Made by a program: the position numbers and the translations under genes. From positions 1,798,001 through 1,862,000 of the forward strand of contig NZ_CP096270.1 in the NCBI RefSeq assembly GCF_023204835.1: DNA of 64,000 nucleotides, written 5' to 3'. This DNA is from Salinarchaeum laminariae. GTDB taxonomy: Archaea; Halobacteriota; Halobacteria; Halobacteriales; Salinarchaeaceae. Positions 9,474 to 18,427 of this stretch are shown one piece after another. Position 1 is the stretch's first letter, and every line of letters begins with the position of its first letter. The notes beneath the pieces are model-generated. The model was not told the origin of the DNA. It made no database searches and saw only the letters and a program-made list of their open reading frames with translations.

Positions 9474-10058
9474 ATGGCCGAACCGACCGAGGTACGTCAG
9501 CGGTCCAGGCGCGGGGTTCTCCGAGCCGCGGGTGGCGCAGTGGCGATCGGTGCGGCGTCCTCGCGGGGAGCGGCCCAGGCGTCGACGACCGTCGACATGA
9601 CCGACTCCCTCGAGTTCCAGCCGGCGAACGTTCAGGTGGCGCCAGGAACGACCGTCGTCTGGGAGAACGTGGGCTCCATCCCACACAGCGTCACGGCCTA
9701 CGAGGACGAGATTCCCGAGGGTACGAGCTACTGGGCGAGCGGTGGATTCGACAGCGAGTCCGCCGCCCGGGGTGCGTATCCGGGTGGCGGTAGCATCGAT
9801 GGCGGCGGCACCTACGAGCACACGTTCGAGACTGAAGGCGAGCACGGCTACTTCTGCATCCCACACGAGGCGTCGGGGATGGTCGGAACCGTCACCGTCT
9901 CACAGGGCGCCGGCGGCGACGAAGCCGTTGAAACGGGGCCGCCAGAGGTCCCGGATGCAGCGCTCTCGCTGACGACGTGGTTGTTCACCTTCATGGGACT
10001 GGTATTGGGCCTCACATTCTTCATTCTCAAGTACGGTGGGAGTGACGAGGAAGAGTAG
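9474..10058 (+). CDS. Halocyanin-like blue copper protein, Tat-exported, C-terminally anchored
   Basis: 194 residues. The N-terminus has a twin-arginine signal (RSRRGVLRAAGGAV, about 10-23) with an AQA-type cleavage region near residue 35. The plastocyanin-like domain follows with all four copper ligands visible: H71 in IPHSV, then C128, H131 and M136 in YFCIPHEASGM. A transmembrane helix (about 166-186) ends in an acidic tail, so the protein is held on the outer face of the membrane and probably carries electrons between respiratory components. No respiratory gene is adjacent. Confidence 0.9.
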   Translation: MAEPTEVRQRSRRGVLRAAGGAVAIGAASSRGAAQASTTVDMTDSLEFQPANVQVAPGTTVVWENVGSIPHSVTAYEDEIPEGTSYWASGGFDSESAARGAYPGGGSIDGGGTYEHTFETEGEHGYFCIPHEASGMVGTVTVSQGAGGDEAVETGPPEVPDAALSLTTWLFTFMGLVLGLTFFILKYGGSDEEE

Positions 10059-10298
10059 CGGCCTCGGTCCATTTCCCGCCAGCGTCTGCGGTACTGCCAC
10101 GTTCATCGAGTCCGTGTCCGGCGTGCATCTAAAGCCGTCACCGGCGACACCAGCGCGTCGGCCGATTGCGGCGGTTCATTGGCGTCCTGACAGTATCTTC
10201 GCCGCATTCGGCGAGATATCTCTGGATGATCCCTCGTCAACTCCGCCGGCGCTTCCCGAAGAGCAACTCTTAGGCCCCGGGCCACCGACGACTCGGCA

Positions 10299-11528
10299 AT
10301 GACAGACGCCCAGGATCTCGCCGATCGCGTCACCGAGGGCGAGCTCCGTCTCCACGAGCTCGCCGAGCACGCCGACGCCGACACCGCCGCGACCGCGCGC
10401 CGGCTGGCGATCGAGGCCGACACCGGGGCCGACCTCTCCACCGTCGGTGACTACTCGTTCCCGGCCGACGACGCCGAGTCGAACGTCGAGAACATGCTCG
10501 GTGCGGCACAGCTCCCGATGGGCGTCGTCGGCCCGATCGCGGTGAACGGCGGGGCCGCAGGAACTGGCGCGGACGATTCATCACAGCACTACCTTCCGCT
10601 CGCGACCACCGAGGGCGCGCTGATCGCGTCGGTAAACCGTGGCGCCAGCGTGATCACGGAATCTGGCGGCGCGGACGCTCGCGTGGTCGAGACCGGTATG
10701 ACCCGCGCGCCGGTGTTCCGCGTCTCCGGCATCGCGGCGGCCGAGCAGGTCGTCGACTGGGTCGGCGAGCACGAAGACGACCTTCGCACCGCCGCCGAGT
10801 CGACGACCAACCACGGCGAGCTACTGACCGTCGATCCGTACGTCGTCGGGGACTCCGTCTTCCTCCGGTTCGTCTACGACACCAAGGACGCGATGGGGAT
10901 GAACATGGCTACGATCGCCACCCGCCAGGCCGCCTCGCTGGTCGAGGACGAAACGCCGGCGGATCTCGTCGCACTCTCGGGGAACCTCTGTTCTGACAAG
11001 AAGCCAGCCGCGATCAACGCGATCGAAGGCCGTGGGCGGACGGTCGTCGCGGACGTGAGGATCCCCGCCAACGTCGTCGAGGAGCGCCTCGGCACGACGC
11101 CAGCCGCGATCGAGGAGGCGAACACCCGGAAGAACCTGATCGGCTCGGCCAAAGCGGGTGCTCTCGGGTTCAACGCCCACGCCGCGAACGTCGTCGCAGC
11201 GGCCTTCCTCGCGACCGGCCAGGACGCCGCCCAGGTCGTCGAGGGATCGAACGCGATCACGACGATCGAGGACCGCGGCGACGAACTTTACGCGAGCGTC
11301 TCGCTGGCGAGTCTCGAGGTCGGGACGGTCGGCGGCGGGACGACACTCCCGACGCAGTCCGAAGCACTCGACGTCCTCGGCGTCGCGGGCGGTGGCGACC
11401 CGGCGGGAAGCAACGCCGACGCACTCGCGGAGATTATCGCTGCCGGCGCGCTGGCGGGCGAACTCTCCCTGCTCGCGGCGCTGGCCTCGCGACATCTCGC
11501 CTCGGCCCACGAAGAGCACGGGCGGTGA
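10299..11528 (+). CDS. hmgA: 3-hydroxy-3-methylglutaryl-CoA reductase
   Basis: NADPH-dependent reduction of HMG-CoA to mevalonate, the committed step of archaeal isoprenoid lipid synthesis. 409 residues, the size of class I archaeal enzymes. Visible signatures: ENMLGAAQLPMG (corresponding to the ENVIG region), DAMGMNMAT, CSDKKPAAINAI with the catalytic Lys, GSAKAGALGFNAHAANVVAA, and the C-terminal catalytic His (H404 in ASAHEEH). Soluble, with no membrane anchor. A TTAGG box about 28 nt before the ATG suggests a leaderless transcript. Confidence 0.97.
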   Translation: MTDAQDLADRVTEGELRLHELAEHADADTAATARRLAIEADTGADLSTVGDYSFPADDAESNVENMLGAAQLPMGVVGPIAVNGGAAGTGADDSSQHYLPLATTEGALIASVNRGASVITESGGADARVVETGMTRAPVFRVSGIAAAEQVVDWVGEHEDDLRTAAESTTNHGELLTVDPYVVGDSVFLRFVYDTKDAMGMNMATIATRQAASLVEDETPADLVALSGNLCSDKKPAAINAIEGRGRTVVADVRIPANVVEERLGTTPAAIEEANTRKNLIGSAKAGALGFNAHAANVVAAAFLATGQDAAQVVEGSNAITTIEDRGDELYASVSLASLEVGTVGGGTTLPTQSEALDVLGVAGGGDPAGSNADALAEIIAAGALAGELSLLAALASRHLASAHEEHGR

Positions 11529-11547
11529 GCCGGTAGCGAGCGCCCGA

Positions 11548-12234
11548 TCAGCGGCCCGCGACGAGCGCCGTCGTGCGGTCAGCTCCGACCCACTCGCAGC
11601 TGCCACAATCGAGGATTCCTTGCACGTTGGTCAGACCCGTGCCACAGTCAGGGCAGGTAGGCGGTGGCCTCTTCGTCGAGCGCCTAGGGTAGGAACGCGA
11701 GGGACGGTCGCCGTCGTCCGATGTACTGACCGGCCGGGGGACCGTCCGCTCCGCAACGCTCTCGCGTCCAACCAGTGGCTCGGGAAGCGAGCCAGTCCGG
11801 AGGGCGGCGATCGCCTCCGGCACCGTGTGGGTCGTCTCGCCGTCGGTGTGTGGAAAGACGCCGACGAGTCGGTCGCCGTCGTGACAGGCGAGACAGATCG
11901 AGGGCGTTACGAGGCGCTCGACGGTTCGGTCGGTCGCGAGGGACGTCGTTTCGCGGGTCTGGAACGCTGGCGAGATCGTGACGCCGGCGCGGTCTGCCCA
12001 GCGCTCGAAGCGGTCGTACTGCTCGAGGACTTCCGGGTGGGGCGTGTCGTCGACCAGCGCGACGTCGCCGGGCCAGCTCCGCAGGAGCAGGCTGTCGATG
12101 CGCCCCTCGCGCTCGGCGGTGCGGAGGGTCTCGATCTTCGCGTCGATCGGGTCGAGGACGAGTGCTGGGCGGACGTAACAGGTGATCGTGAGATCTGGAG
12201 GGGCAGTATCGGGTGGCATTGGGTCACCCGGCAT
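11548..12234 (-). CDS. Conserved haloarchaeal protein with C-terminal zinc ribbon
   Basis: 228 residues (223 if the second ATG at 12219 is used). The N-terminal two thirds (about 15-135) form an alpha/beta region I do not recognise; a low-complexity Arg/Ser/Pro linker follows, and the C-terminus has a CPDC-12-CGSC zinc-ribbon pattern with cysteines at 194, 197, 210 and 213. Such ribbons commonly bind nucleic acid or protein partners, but no function can be assigned. It is convergent with hmgA, the two stops being 20 bp apart. Confidence 0.65.
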   Translation of the reverse strand: MPGDPMPPDTAPPDLTITCYVRPALVLDPIDAKIETLRTAEREGRIDSLLLRSWPGDVALVDDTPHPEVLEQYDRFERWADRAGVTISPAFQTRETTSLATDRTVERLVTPSICLACHDGDRLVGVFPHTDGETTHTVPEAIAALRTGSLPEPLVGRESVAERTVPRPVSTSDDGDRPSRSYPRRSTKRPPPTCPDCGTGLTNVQGILDCGSCEWVGADRTTALVAGR

Positions 12235-12357
12235 TCGGATCCGGGAGTGAGCGTTCGCTGGACTGGATCATAAACTCCCGCGCCGTCGGTCGGTATCTGG
12301 AACGTAGCTGGTCGCGGCGGCCCCTCTCCGCGGGATCTGCGGCGCTCCTGTGGCCGA

Positions 12358-12999
12358 TCAGTTGCGCGCGTCCTCGACGGCTTCGACGAGTGCTTCGGCG
12401 TTCTCGGTGATTTGCTCGTACTCGCCCGCCTCGACGGCGTCGTGGTCGAGGACCGATCCACCTGCACCGACGGCCATCGCGCCGGCCTCGATATACTCGC
12501 CCGCGTTGTCGGGGCCGACGCCACCGGTTGGGATGATGTTCAGGTGGCCGAGCGGGCCTTTGACGGCGGAGACGTGAGCCGGTCCACCGGTCTTCGCTGG
12601 GAAGATCTTCACCACGTCCGCGCCCGCCTCGTATGCCTGCTGGGCCTCGGTCGGCGTGAAGACGCCCGGTGCGACCGGAACGCCGTAGCGGTTACAGGTC
12701 TCGATGACGCCGCGATCGAAGGTTGGACAGACGACGAAGGTGGCGCCGGCGTCGATCGCCGCCTTGGCCGTTTCCGAGTCGAGGACTGTTCCGACGCCGA
12801 CGAGCGCCTCGTCGCCGAGGGTCTCGGTGAGCGTCTCGATCATGTCCATCGCGTCGCCGGAGTCGGCGGTCACCTCGAGAGCGGTGACGCCGCCCGCGAC
12901 GACCGCGTCGGCGACGTCCTCGACTGTTTCGGGCTCGACGCCACGGAGGACGGCGACGACGCCTGCCTCCTCGATGCGCTGGAGCGTGTCGGCTACCAT
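12358..12999 (-). CDS. kdgA: 2-keto-3-deoxy-(6-phospho)gluconate aldolase
   Basis: 213 residues of the bacterial-type Eda class I aldolase family, which cleaves KDPG to pyruvate and glyceraldehyde 3-phosphate. Motifs: VVAVLRGVEPE at the N-terminus, ALEVTADSGDA, GVGTVLDSE, the Schiff-base lysine in VVKIFPAK, and IPTGGVGPDN. The start at 12999 (MVADTL) is preferred; an upstream extension of 13 residues lacks family similarity. The gluconate dehydratase gene lies 2.3 kb away, so the pair probably serves the haloarchaeal semiphosphorylative Entner-Doudoroff route; the KDG kinase is not in the window. Confidence 0.9.
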   Translation of the reverse strand: MVADTLQRIEEAGVVAVLRGVEPETVEDVADAVVAGGVTALEVTADSGDAMDMIETLTETLGDEALVGVGTVLDSETAKAAIDAGATFVVCPTFDRGVIETCNRYGVPVAPGVFTPTEAQQAYEAGADVVKIFPAKTGGPAHVSAVKGPLGHLNIIPTGGVGPDNAGEYIEAGAMAVGAGGSVLDHDAVEAGEYEQITENAEALVEAVEDARN

Positions 13000-13077
13000 G
13001 TGTGACGGTGCGCGAGCCGAGGGCATAAACGCGGCCATCCGTCCCGTGGCTGGCTGGCCGGACCGTTCGCGGGACGC

Positions 13078-13785
13078 TCAGAAGAAGTCCATGTCCGGAC
13101 TCCCCTGCCCGTCGTCTTCGCCCGTCACGATCTCGCCGAGGGCGGCGATGAACGAGTCGAGTCCGCGGGTCTGGTACCAGACGCGTCCGGGTCCGGTAAA
13201 GTCGAGCACGAGGCCTTCACCGCTGAGGATCGTGGATTTGAGGCCGCCGACGCGGCGGGCGTCGAAGTCCGTCGAGCCTTCCCAGGCGACGAGGTGCTCG
13301 TTGTCGATGGTGTACGTCTCGTCGGCTGCGAGCTCGACGGACTCGATCCCGCCGAAGGCCTCGATCAGCACGTCGCCGGTGCCCTTGAGTGCGAGCGGCG
13401 TGAGACCCGCGCCGCCGAGCATGGTCTTGAGGCCGCCGAGTTCGGAGTCGATGTCGATCGCGGGATCGGAGGCGAGATAGGAGCCGTCCACGGCGTAGAG
13501 CGTCTCGTCGTCGAGCTGGAAGTGCTTCACGTCGCCTGGCGTCGGCGGCGCGAGCGTGACGGTCCCTGAACTCCCAGTGGCGGTGAACTCGTTTGCGAAG
13601 GCCGACTCGCCCCCGAGCATGGACTTCGCCGAGGAAAGGAGACCGTCTCGACTCGTCGTGGTGTCGATCTCGATCGAGTCGGTGTGGCTGACCATCGCAC
13701 CCGGCTCGGCGAGGATGGTCTCGCCTGCTTCGAGATCGGTGACGACGTGCGTGTAGGACGGCTGGTGCGTGAGTTCGATATTCAT
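13078..13785 (-). CDS. AIM24-family protein (TIGR00266-like)
   Basis: 235 residues of beta-rich, Gly-rich sequence typical of the AIM24/TIGR00266 family: MVSHTDSIEID and repeated LGG and GAG turns in a jelly-roll-like protein, ending in an acidic tail and FF. The molecular function of this family is unknown; the yeast homologue affects mitochondrial membrane organisation. It is cytoplasmic by absence of a signal. It lies between the aldolase and an amidohydrolase on the same strand, with 78- and 116-bp gaps, so co-transcription is possible but not required. Confidence 0.85.
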   Translation of the reverse strand: MNIELTHQPSYTHVVTDLEAGETILAEPGAMVSHTDSIEIDTTTSRDGLLSSAKSMLGGESAFANEFTATGSSGTVTLAPPTPGDVKHFQLDDETLYAVDGSYLASDPAIDIDSELGGLKTMLGGAGLTPLALKGTGDVLIEAFGGIESVELAADETYTIDNEHLVAWEGSTDFDARRVGGLKSTILSGEGLVLDFTGPGRVWYQTRGLDSFIAALGEIVTGEDDGQGSPDMDFF

Positions 13786-13901
13786 GGGTACTCACCAGTT
13801 GCTGGTGCCCGATCGTATTTAATAGTGAGGCGAACTGTGTGGCGTGGTGCAGTCGATTCTCCCAGTCTCGTTTCGTCGAGAAGTATCCTCTCCCGGGGCG
13901 A

Positions 13902-15134
13902 CTACAGACCGACTGCTGTGCCGTCCTTCCAGACAGCTTCGACGTCCCGAACTGCCGAGACGTCCTCGAGCGGATCGCTCCCGAGTGCGAGGACGTCGGC
14001 CCGGCTGCCGACCTCGAGGGTCCCCACGTCGTCGTCCGGGACCGTCCGCGCCGCGATCCGGGTCGCGGACTGGAGCACGTCGTGTTCGTCCATCCCGACC
14101 TCGTTCGCGAGCAGTTCGAGCTCGAGTGCGTTCTCGCCGTGGGGGACGAGTTCGGGGCCGATGAAGTCCGTTCCCGTGGCGATCGGGATGCCGGCCTCGT
14201 AGGCCCGCTCGACTGCTTCGAAATGTGACTCGCTGGCCTCGCGGGACTTCTCGAGGCCGTACTCGGGCACGCCGTGGTCGGCGCCGTGCTCGATCAGGCG
14301 GTGCATAATCGAGAGGGTCGGGACGAAGGTAGCGTCGGTCTCCTCGAACAGGTCGATACACTCCTCGTCGAGGTAGAAGCCGTGCTCGATGGTGTCGACG
14401 CCGTTGCGGAGCGCGGTCTTGATTCCGGGCGCGCCCTGGGCGTGGGAGGCGACGGGGATGCCGACGCGGTGGGCCTCCTCGACGAAGGCCTGGACCTCCG
14501 CGTCGGTGAACTGGCTCTGGTCCGGTGCGTCCTTCTCGCTCAGGACGCCGCCGGTGGTCATGATCTTGAGGACGTCGACGCCGTCGCGGATGCGCTTGCG
14601 GGCCTCCTTCCGGCACTCGTCGGGGCCGTCGGCGAGCGTCCCGATGCCGCGGTCGCTGTCGGCGACCCAGTCGTAGGGCAGAAAGTGGCTGTCGCCGTGG
14701 CCGGCGGTCTGGCTGATCGATTGGCCGCTGGTGTAGATCCGCGGACCGGGAATTGCGCCCTGGTCGACGGCGTCCCGGAGCCCGAGTCCCGTTTCCGATC
14801 CTACGTCGCGGACCGACGTGAACCCTGCTGCGAGGATGTCTCGCAGGTCTGCGGTCGCGCGGGCAGCCCCCAGTTCCGAAGACTCGATCACCCACTGCAT
14901 CGGGTCCATCGAGCGAGCACCGGTGAGGTGCAGGTGGGCGTCGATCAGCCCCGGCGTCACTGCTGGGTACTGCTCGTGGGCGACGTCGCCATTTGCCTGA
15001 CTCGGGTCGTCCACGTCCTCCTGCGTGCCGACCGATTCGACCTGGCCGCTCGCTTCGTCGATCACGATCCGTCCGTCCTCGATCGGTGGCTCGTCGCGTC
15101 CGGTGACGAGCACGTCCGCGTCGATGACTCGCAT
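13902..15134 (-). CDS. Metal-dependent amidohydrolase (imidazolonepropionase/prolidase-like)
   Basis: 410 residues. The TIM-barrel amidohydrolase signatures are in order: N-terminal beta-sandwich strand DADVLVTGRDEPPIEDG, the HxH metal motif in GLIDAHLHLTG, the catalytic region KIMTTGGVLS, ASHAQG, DTIEHGFYLD and the late Asp in IATGTDFIGPE. Family members hydrolyse imidazolonepropionate, Xaa-Pro dipeptides or related amides; the substrate cannot be named. The ATG at 15134 is chosen because it begins directly with the first beta strand, whereas upstream sequence is basic and unlike the protein. It is divergent from gnaD. Confidence 0.85.
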   Translation of the reverse strand: MRVIDADVLVTGRDEPPIEDGRIVIDEASGQVESVGTQEDVDDPSQANGDVAHEQYPAVTPGLIDAHLHLTGARSMDPMQWVIESSELGAARATADLRDILAAGFTSVRDVGSETGLGLRDAVDQGAIPGPRIYTSGQSISQTAGHGDSHFLPYDWVADSDRGIGTLADGPDECRKEARKRIRDGVDVLKIMTTGGVLSEKDAPDQSQFTDAEVQAFVEEAHRVGIPVASHAQGAPGIKTALRNGVDTIEHGFYLDEECIDLFEETDATFVPTLSIMHRLIEHGADHGVPEYGLEKSREASESHFEAVERAYEAGIPIATGTDFIGPELVPHGENALELELLANEVGMDEHDVLQSATRIAARTVPDDDVGTLEVGSRADVLALGSDPLEDVSAVRDVEAVWKDGTAVGL

Positions 15135-15279
15135 GGTCGATCGTTCGGAACCGACTCGGATAGTCGTTTGCGCCGCGGCACCCCGTTGCCGGCTGTGAGT
15201 CCTGCATCTGGCTGCCACCAAGTCGCCCGCGCGCAGAGACCGCAACACAATTACCCGTTCCCGGAAAAATCGCTCTCAG

Positions 15280-16524
15280 ATGAGTAACGACATCGATTAC
15301 ACGGACTTGCACGACCCGAACGCGGAGTACACGATGCGGGAACTCTCCGCGGAGACGATGGGCGTCGAGGCCAAACGAGGCGGCGGCCGTGACGTCGAGA
15401 TCACGGACGTTCAGACGACGATGGTCGACGGGAACTTCCCGTGGACGCTCGTCCGGATCTACACCGACGCTGGCGTCGTCGGCACCGGCGAGGCCTACTG
15501 GGGCGCGGGCGTTCCCGAGCTCATCGAGCGGATGAAGCCGTTCGTCGTCGGCGAGAATCCCCTCGACATCGACCGGCTCTACGAGCACCTGATCCAGAAG
15601 ATGTCCGGTGAGGGCTCCGTCGAGGGCATCACCGTCACCGCGATCGCCGGTATAGAGGTCGCGCTGCACGACGTCGCCGGCAAAATCCTCGAGGTTCCGG
15701 CCTACCAGCTGCTGGGTGGCAAGTACCGCGACGAGATGCGCGTCTACTGTGACTGCCACACCGAGGAAGAGGCCGACCCCGAAGCCTGCGCCGACGAGGC
15801 AGAGCGCGTCGTCGAGGAGCTGGGGTACGACGCCCTCAAGTTCGACCTCGACGTCCCGAGCGGTCTCGAGAAGGACCGCGCGAACCGCCACCTGCGGCCC
15901 GGCGAGATCCGCCACAAGGCCGAGATCGTCGAGAAGGTCACCGAGCGCGTGAAAGACCGCGCCGACGTCGCCTTCGATTGCCACTGGACGTTCTCCGGTG
16001 GCTCCGCCAAGCGCCTCGCTGACGCCATCGAGGAGTACGACGTCTGGTGGCTCGAAGACCCCGTTCCCCCGGAGAATCTCGAAGTCCAGGAGAACGTCAC
16101 GAAGTCCACAACGACGCCGATCTGCGTCGGCGAGAACCGCTACCGCGTCACCGAGGAGCGTCGCCTGATCGTGAACCAGGCCGTCGACATCGTAGCGCCC
16201 GACATGCCGAAGGTCGGCGGAATGCGCGAGACCCGGAAGGTCGCCGACGTCGCGAACCAGTACTACGTGCCGGTCGCGATGCACAACGTCTCCTCGCCCG
16301 TCGCGACGATGGCGAGCGCCCACGTCGGCGCCGCCATCCCGAACTCGCTGGCAGTCGAGTACCACTCCTACGAGCTCGGCTGGTGGGAGGACCTCGTCGA
16401 GGAGGACGTTATCGAGGGCGGTTACATCGAGATCCCCGAGGAGCCCGGTCTCGGCGTCACGATCGACGAGGACGCCGTCGCCGAGCACATGGTCGACGGC
16501 GAGACGCTGTTCGACGAAGCGTAG
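15280..16524 (+). CDS. gnaD: D-gluconate dehydratase (enolase superfamily)
   Basis: 414-residue member of the mandelate racemase/muconate lactonising family. The overall sequence closely resembles what I know of haloarchaeal gluconate dehydratases, which make 2-keto-3-deoxygluconate in the semiphosphorylative Entner-Doudoroff pathway. Metal ligands are D233 (FDCHW), E259 (WLEDPVPP) and E285 (VGENRYR), and a catalytic His is H335 (AMHNVSSP). A D-xylonate dehydratase is the main alternative because the two families are similar. The KDPG aldolase encoded nearby supports the gluconate assignment. Soluble. Confidence 0.88.
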   Translation: MSNDIDYTDLHDPNAEYTMRELSAETMGVEAKRGGGRDVEITDVQTTMVDGNFPWTLVRIYTDAGVVGTGEAYWGAGVPELIERMKPFVVGENPLDIDRLYEHLIQKMSGEGSVEGITVTAIAGIEVALHDVAGKILEVPAYQLLGGKYRDEMRVYCDCHTEEEADPEACADEAERVVEELGYDALKFDLDVPSGLEKDRANRHLRPGEIRHKAEIVEKVTERVKDRADVAFDCHWTFSGGSAKRLADAIEEYDVWWLEDPVPPENLEVQENVTKSTTTPICVGENRYRVTEERRLIVNQAVDIVAPDMPKVGGMRETRKVADVANQYYVPVAMHNVSSPVATMASAHVGAAIPNSLAVEYHSYELGWWEDLVEEDVIEGGYIEIPEEPGLGVTIDEDAVAEHMVDGETLFDEA

Positions 16525-16942
16525 AGAGTCGGAGCTTCGTCGAGCTCGCGAATCTTCGATTCGCGGTGTTCGATCCTGCTCCCTGAGCAAGATCGTGCCT
16601 GGAAACCTCTGAATTCCGGCGTTCGACGAGGAGTGAAAACGACCCGTCGAGCTCCGCGGACTCGCTACGCTCGTCCACCGCTGTTCGACGACGGAACCGT
16701 CGGCTTCAATTTCGGCAGTTGACCGGAAGGGATCTTCTTGTCTCTGGCGAACTCTGAGCGGCCCGCCAGTTCTCCAAGGTCACACGTCAGGGTGGCGCAA
16801 GCTTTGTGGGTCGATATCACTGTAGCGAAGTCTGGCGCCAGCGTCCGGCGGTTCGACCGTACTCACGTCTGCCGATGGATTATCTCTCGTGATAGATCGC
16901 CCACCGGATTTAACCGGTCCCTCGATCCCCGATCGCACGAGG
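16525..16942. other. 418-bp gap containing a TATA box for the archaellin-like gene
   Basis: I see no gene in 16525-16942. It contains short inverted-repeat-like strings after gnaD (16530-16690). A TTTAAC box at 16909-16914, 34 nt upstream of the ATG at 16943, is a good candidate promoter for the next gene and argues for that start over the in-frame GTG at 16889. Confidence 0.5.
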
Positions 16943-17701
16943 ATGTCTGGACGGACGAGTGCGGGGGACGACGGGACCGACGAGAGTGAATCGACGGCGG
17001 ATCGTACGCTGCAGCGGCGCGACCTCGTGACGACCATCGGTGGGATTGCCGGGATATCGGTCCTCGCGGGCTGTAGCTCGGGATCGGACGGTGACGGCTC
17101 CCGAGACGACGCTGGCGGCGACGGATCCGACGGCGACGCGACGAACGACGATGCTGCCGATGGTGAGACCGCGTCGTCCGACGGGAGCGGATCCGACGAT
17201 GGCGGATCGGGGACCACTGGCGACACCGGCGACGAGGCCGGGGTGCAGACCGCGAACACCGTCGAGGTCCTCTCGACGGCCGGAACCGTCGGTGCCGACG
17301 GCGAGTCGATCGGCGAGGTCCGGCTCACGGTTTCACCCGCCACTGGCGCATCGGTTGATCTGACAGAGCTGACTGTCCAGTTTCTCGTGACCGATACCCT
17401 GGCCTATCTGGTCCACACGACTGTCGCAGCAGGCGGCGAGACCGCCTTCGAGACCGAGGCGATCACTGCCGCAGACACGTCGAACGACGTCATGTCTGAA
17501 GACGGTGATCAGTACGATATCGTGATCCCACTCGGAGCGAACGTATCCGGGGATGGCGATAACAGCGGCCTTGCACCGCTTGTGGCAGGCGAGTCAGCAG
17601 AGCTGACCATCACGACCAGCACGGGGAGCGAGACCATCGTAACTGTCCAGGTGCCAAACTCGCTGGAGGAGTATTCTAGCGGAGCGACGGTGACGTTCTA
17701 A
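16943..17701 (+). CDS. Tat lipoprotein with an archaellin-like globular domain
   Basis: 252 residues. Residues 23-44 form a twin-arginine signal (LQRRDLVTT) ending in a lipobox, LAGC, with C44 as the probable lipidated residue. Residues 46-100 are a Gly/Ser/Asp low-complexity linker. Residues 101-252 resemble the globular part of haloarchaeal archaellins: VLSTAGTVG...DGESIGEVRLTV, VDLTELTVQFL, LAPLVAGESAELTITTSTGSE and VTVQVPNSL. The hydrophobic N-terminal helix and class III signal needed for filament assembly are absent, so this should be a surface-anchored monomer rather than a filament subunit. No archaellum genes are nearby. The domain similarity is by recognition only, not by a profile search. 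Confidence 0.72.
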   Translation: MSGRTSAGDDGTDESESTADRTLQRRDLVTTIGGIAGISVLAGCSSGSDGDGSRDDAGGDGSDGDATNDDAADGETASSDGSGSDDGGSGTTGDTGDEAGVQTANTVEVLSTAGTVGADGESIGEVRLTVSPATGASVDLTELTVQFLVTDTLAYLVHTTVAAGGETAFETEAITAADTSNDVMSEDGDQYDIVIPLGANVSGDGDNSGLAPLVAGESAELTITTSTGSETIVTVQVPNSLEEYSSGATVTF

Positions 17702-17788
17702 GGTCGCACTGCGCCGATTCAGTTCGGATTCCTAACAGTAAACGAGTTCAGCGAGTGCTTACGGTGTTCCAGCACGTTCGTCCAGCCA

Positions 17789-18382
17789 ATGCAACGCCGT
17801 TCGCCGCCGACTGTGGTCGCGATCTGCGGCAGTTTACGCGACGCGAGCAAGACGAGAATCGCGTTACGTGAGGCACTCGACGCCGCGAGCGACGCCGGTG
17901 CCGAAACCCAGTTGATCGACCTTCGCGAGTACGATCTCCCCGTGTTCGATCCCGACGACCGCGAACTCGGCGACGCGGAGCGGCTCAAAGCGGAGATCGA
18001 CGCCGCCGACGCCGTGCTCCTCGGGACGCCGAACTACCACGGCTCCTTCGCCGCGCCGATGAAGAACGCCCTCGATTACGTGAAGCGCGATCAGATCGCA
18101 GGCACCACCGTCGGTTTGCTCGAAGTTGCTGGCGGCGACTACCCCAAATCCGCGCTGATGCACCTCCGGACGGTCGCCCGGACGCTCAACGCGTGGACGC
18201 TTCCGCTCGAAGTCGGGATTCCGGCAGCGTACGACACCGTCGGCGAGGATGGTATCCACGACGAAGACATCGAGTCACGCGTGCGTGAACTCGGCGAGCA
18301 GCTCGTCGAGTACGCCGGCGTCGAGTCCTACCCCGACGTCGCCGACGAGCCCACGGTCTCGGCGCCTGCCCAGGACGACTGA
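17789..18382 (+). CDS. NADPH-dependent FMN reductase-family flavoprotein
   Basis: 197 residues with the flavodoxin-like fold of the NADPH-dependent FMN reductase/azoreductase group. The phosphate-binding loop is AICGSLRDASKTR (about 11-23) and the flavin/substrate segment is GTPNYHGSFAAPMKNALDYV (about 77-96). It probably reduces FMN, quinones or similar acceptors with NAD(P)H. The C-terminus is acidic. A CTTACGG element about 33 nt upstream of the ATG is compatible with a leaderless start. Confidence 0.87.
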   Translation: MQRRSPPTVVAICGSLRDASKTRIALREALDAASDAGAETQLIDLREYDLPVFDPDDRELGDAERLKAEIDAADAVLLGTPNYHGSFAAPMKNALDYVKRDQIAGTTVGLLEVAGGDYPKSALMHLRTVARTLNAWTLPLEVGIPAAYDTVGEDGIHDEDIESRVRELGEQLVEYAGVESYPDVADEPTVSAPAQDD

Positions 18383-18427
18383 CGAGCACGCCGCCTCGCT
18401 ACCAGCCCGGGTCGGAACCCGGCCGCC

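Noticed and set aside
13819-16590. A 923-codon reading frame on the minus strand
   Set aside because: It runs antisense to gnaD and in another frame through the amidohydrolase; composition is typical of antisense GC-rich frames (Arg/Asp/Val repeats) and it has no domain.
16943-17701. A normal archaellin or type IV pilin
   Set aside because: There is no class III signal motif or N-terminal hydrophobic helix; the hydrophobic stretch ends in LAGC after an RR pair, a Tat lipoprotein signal.
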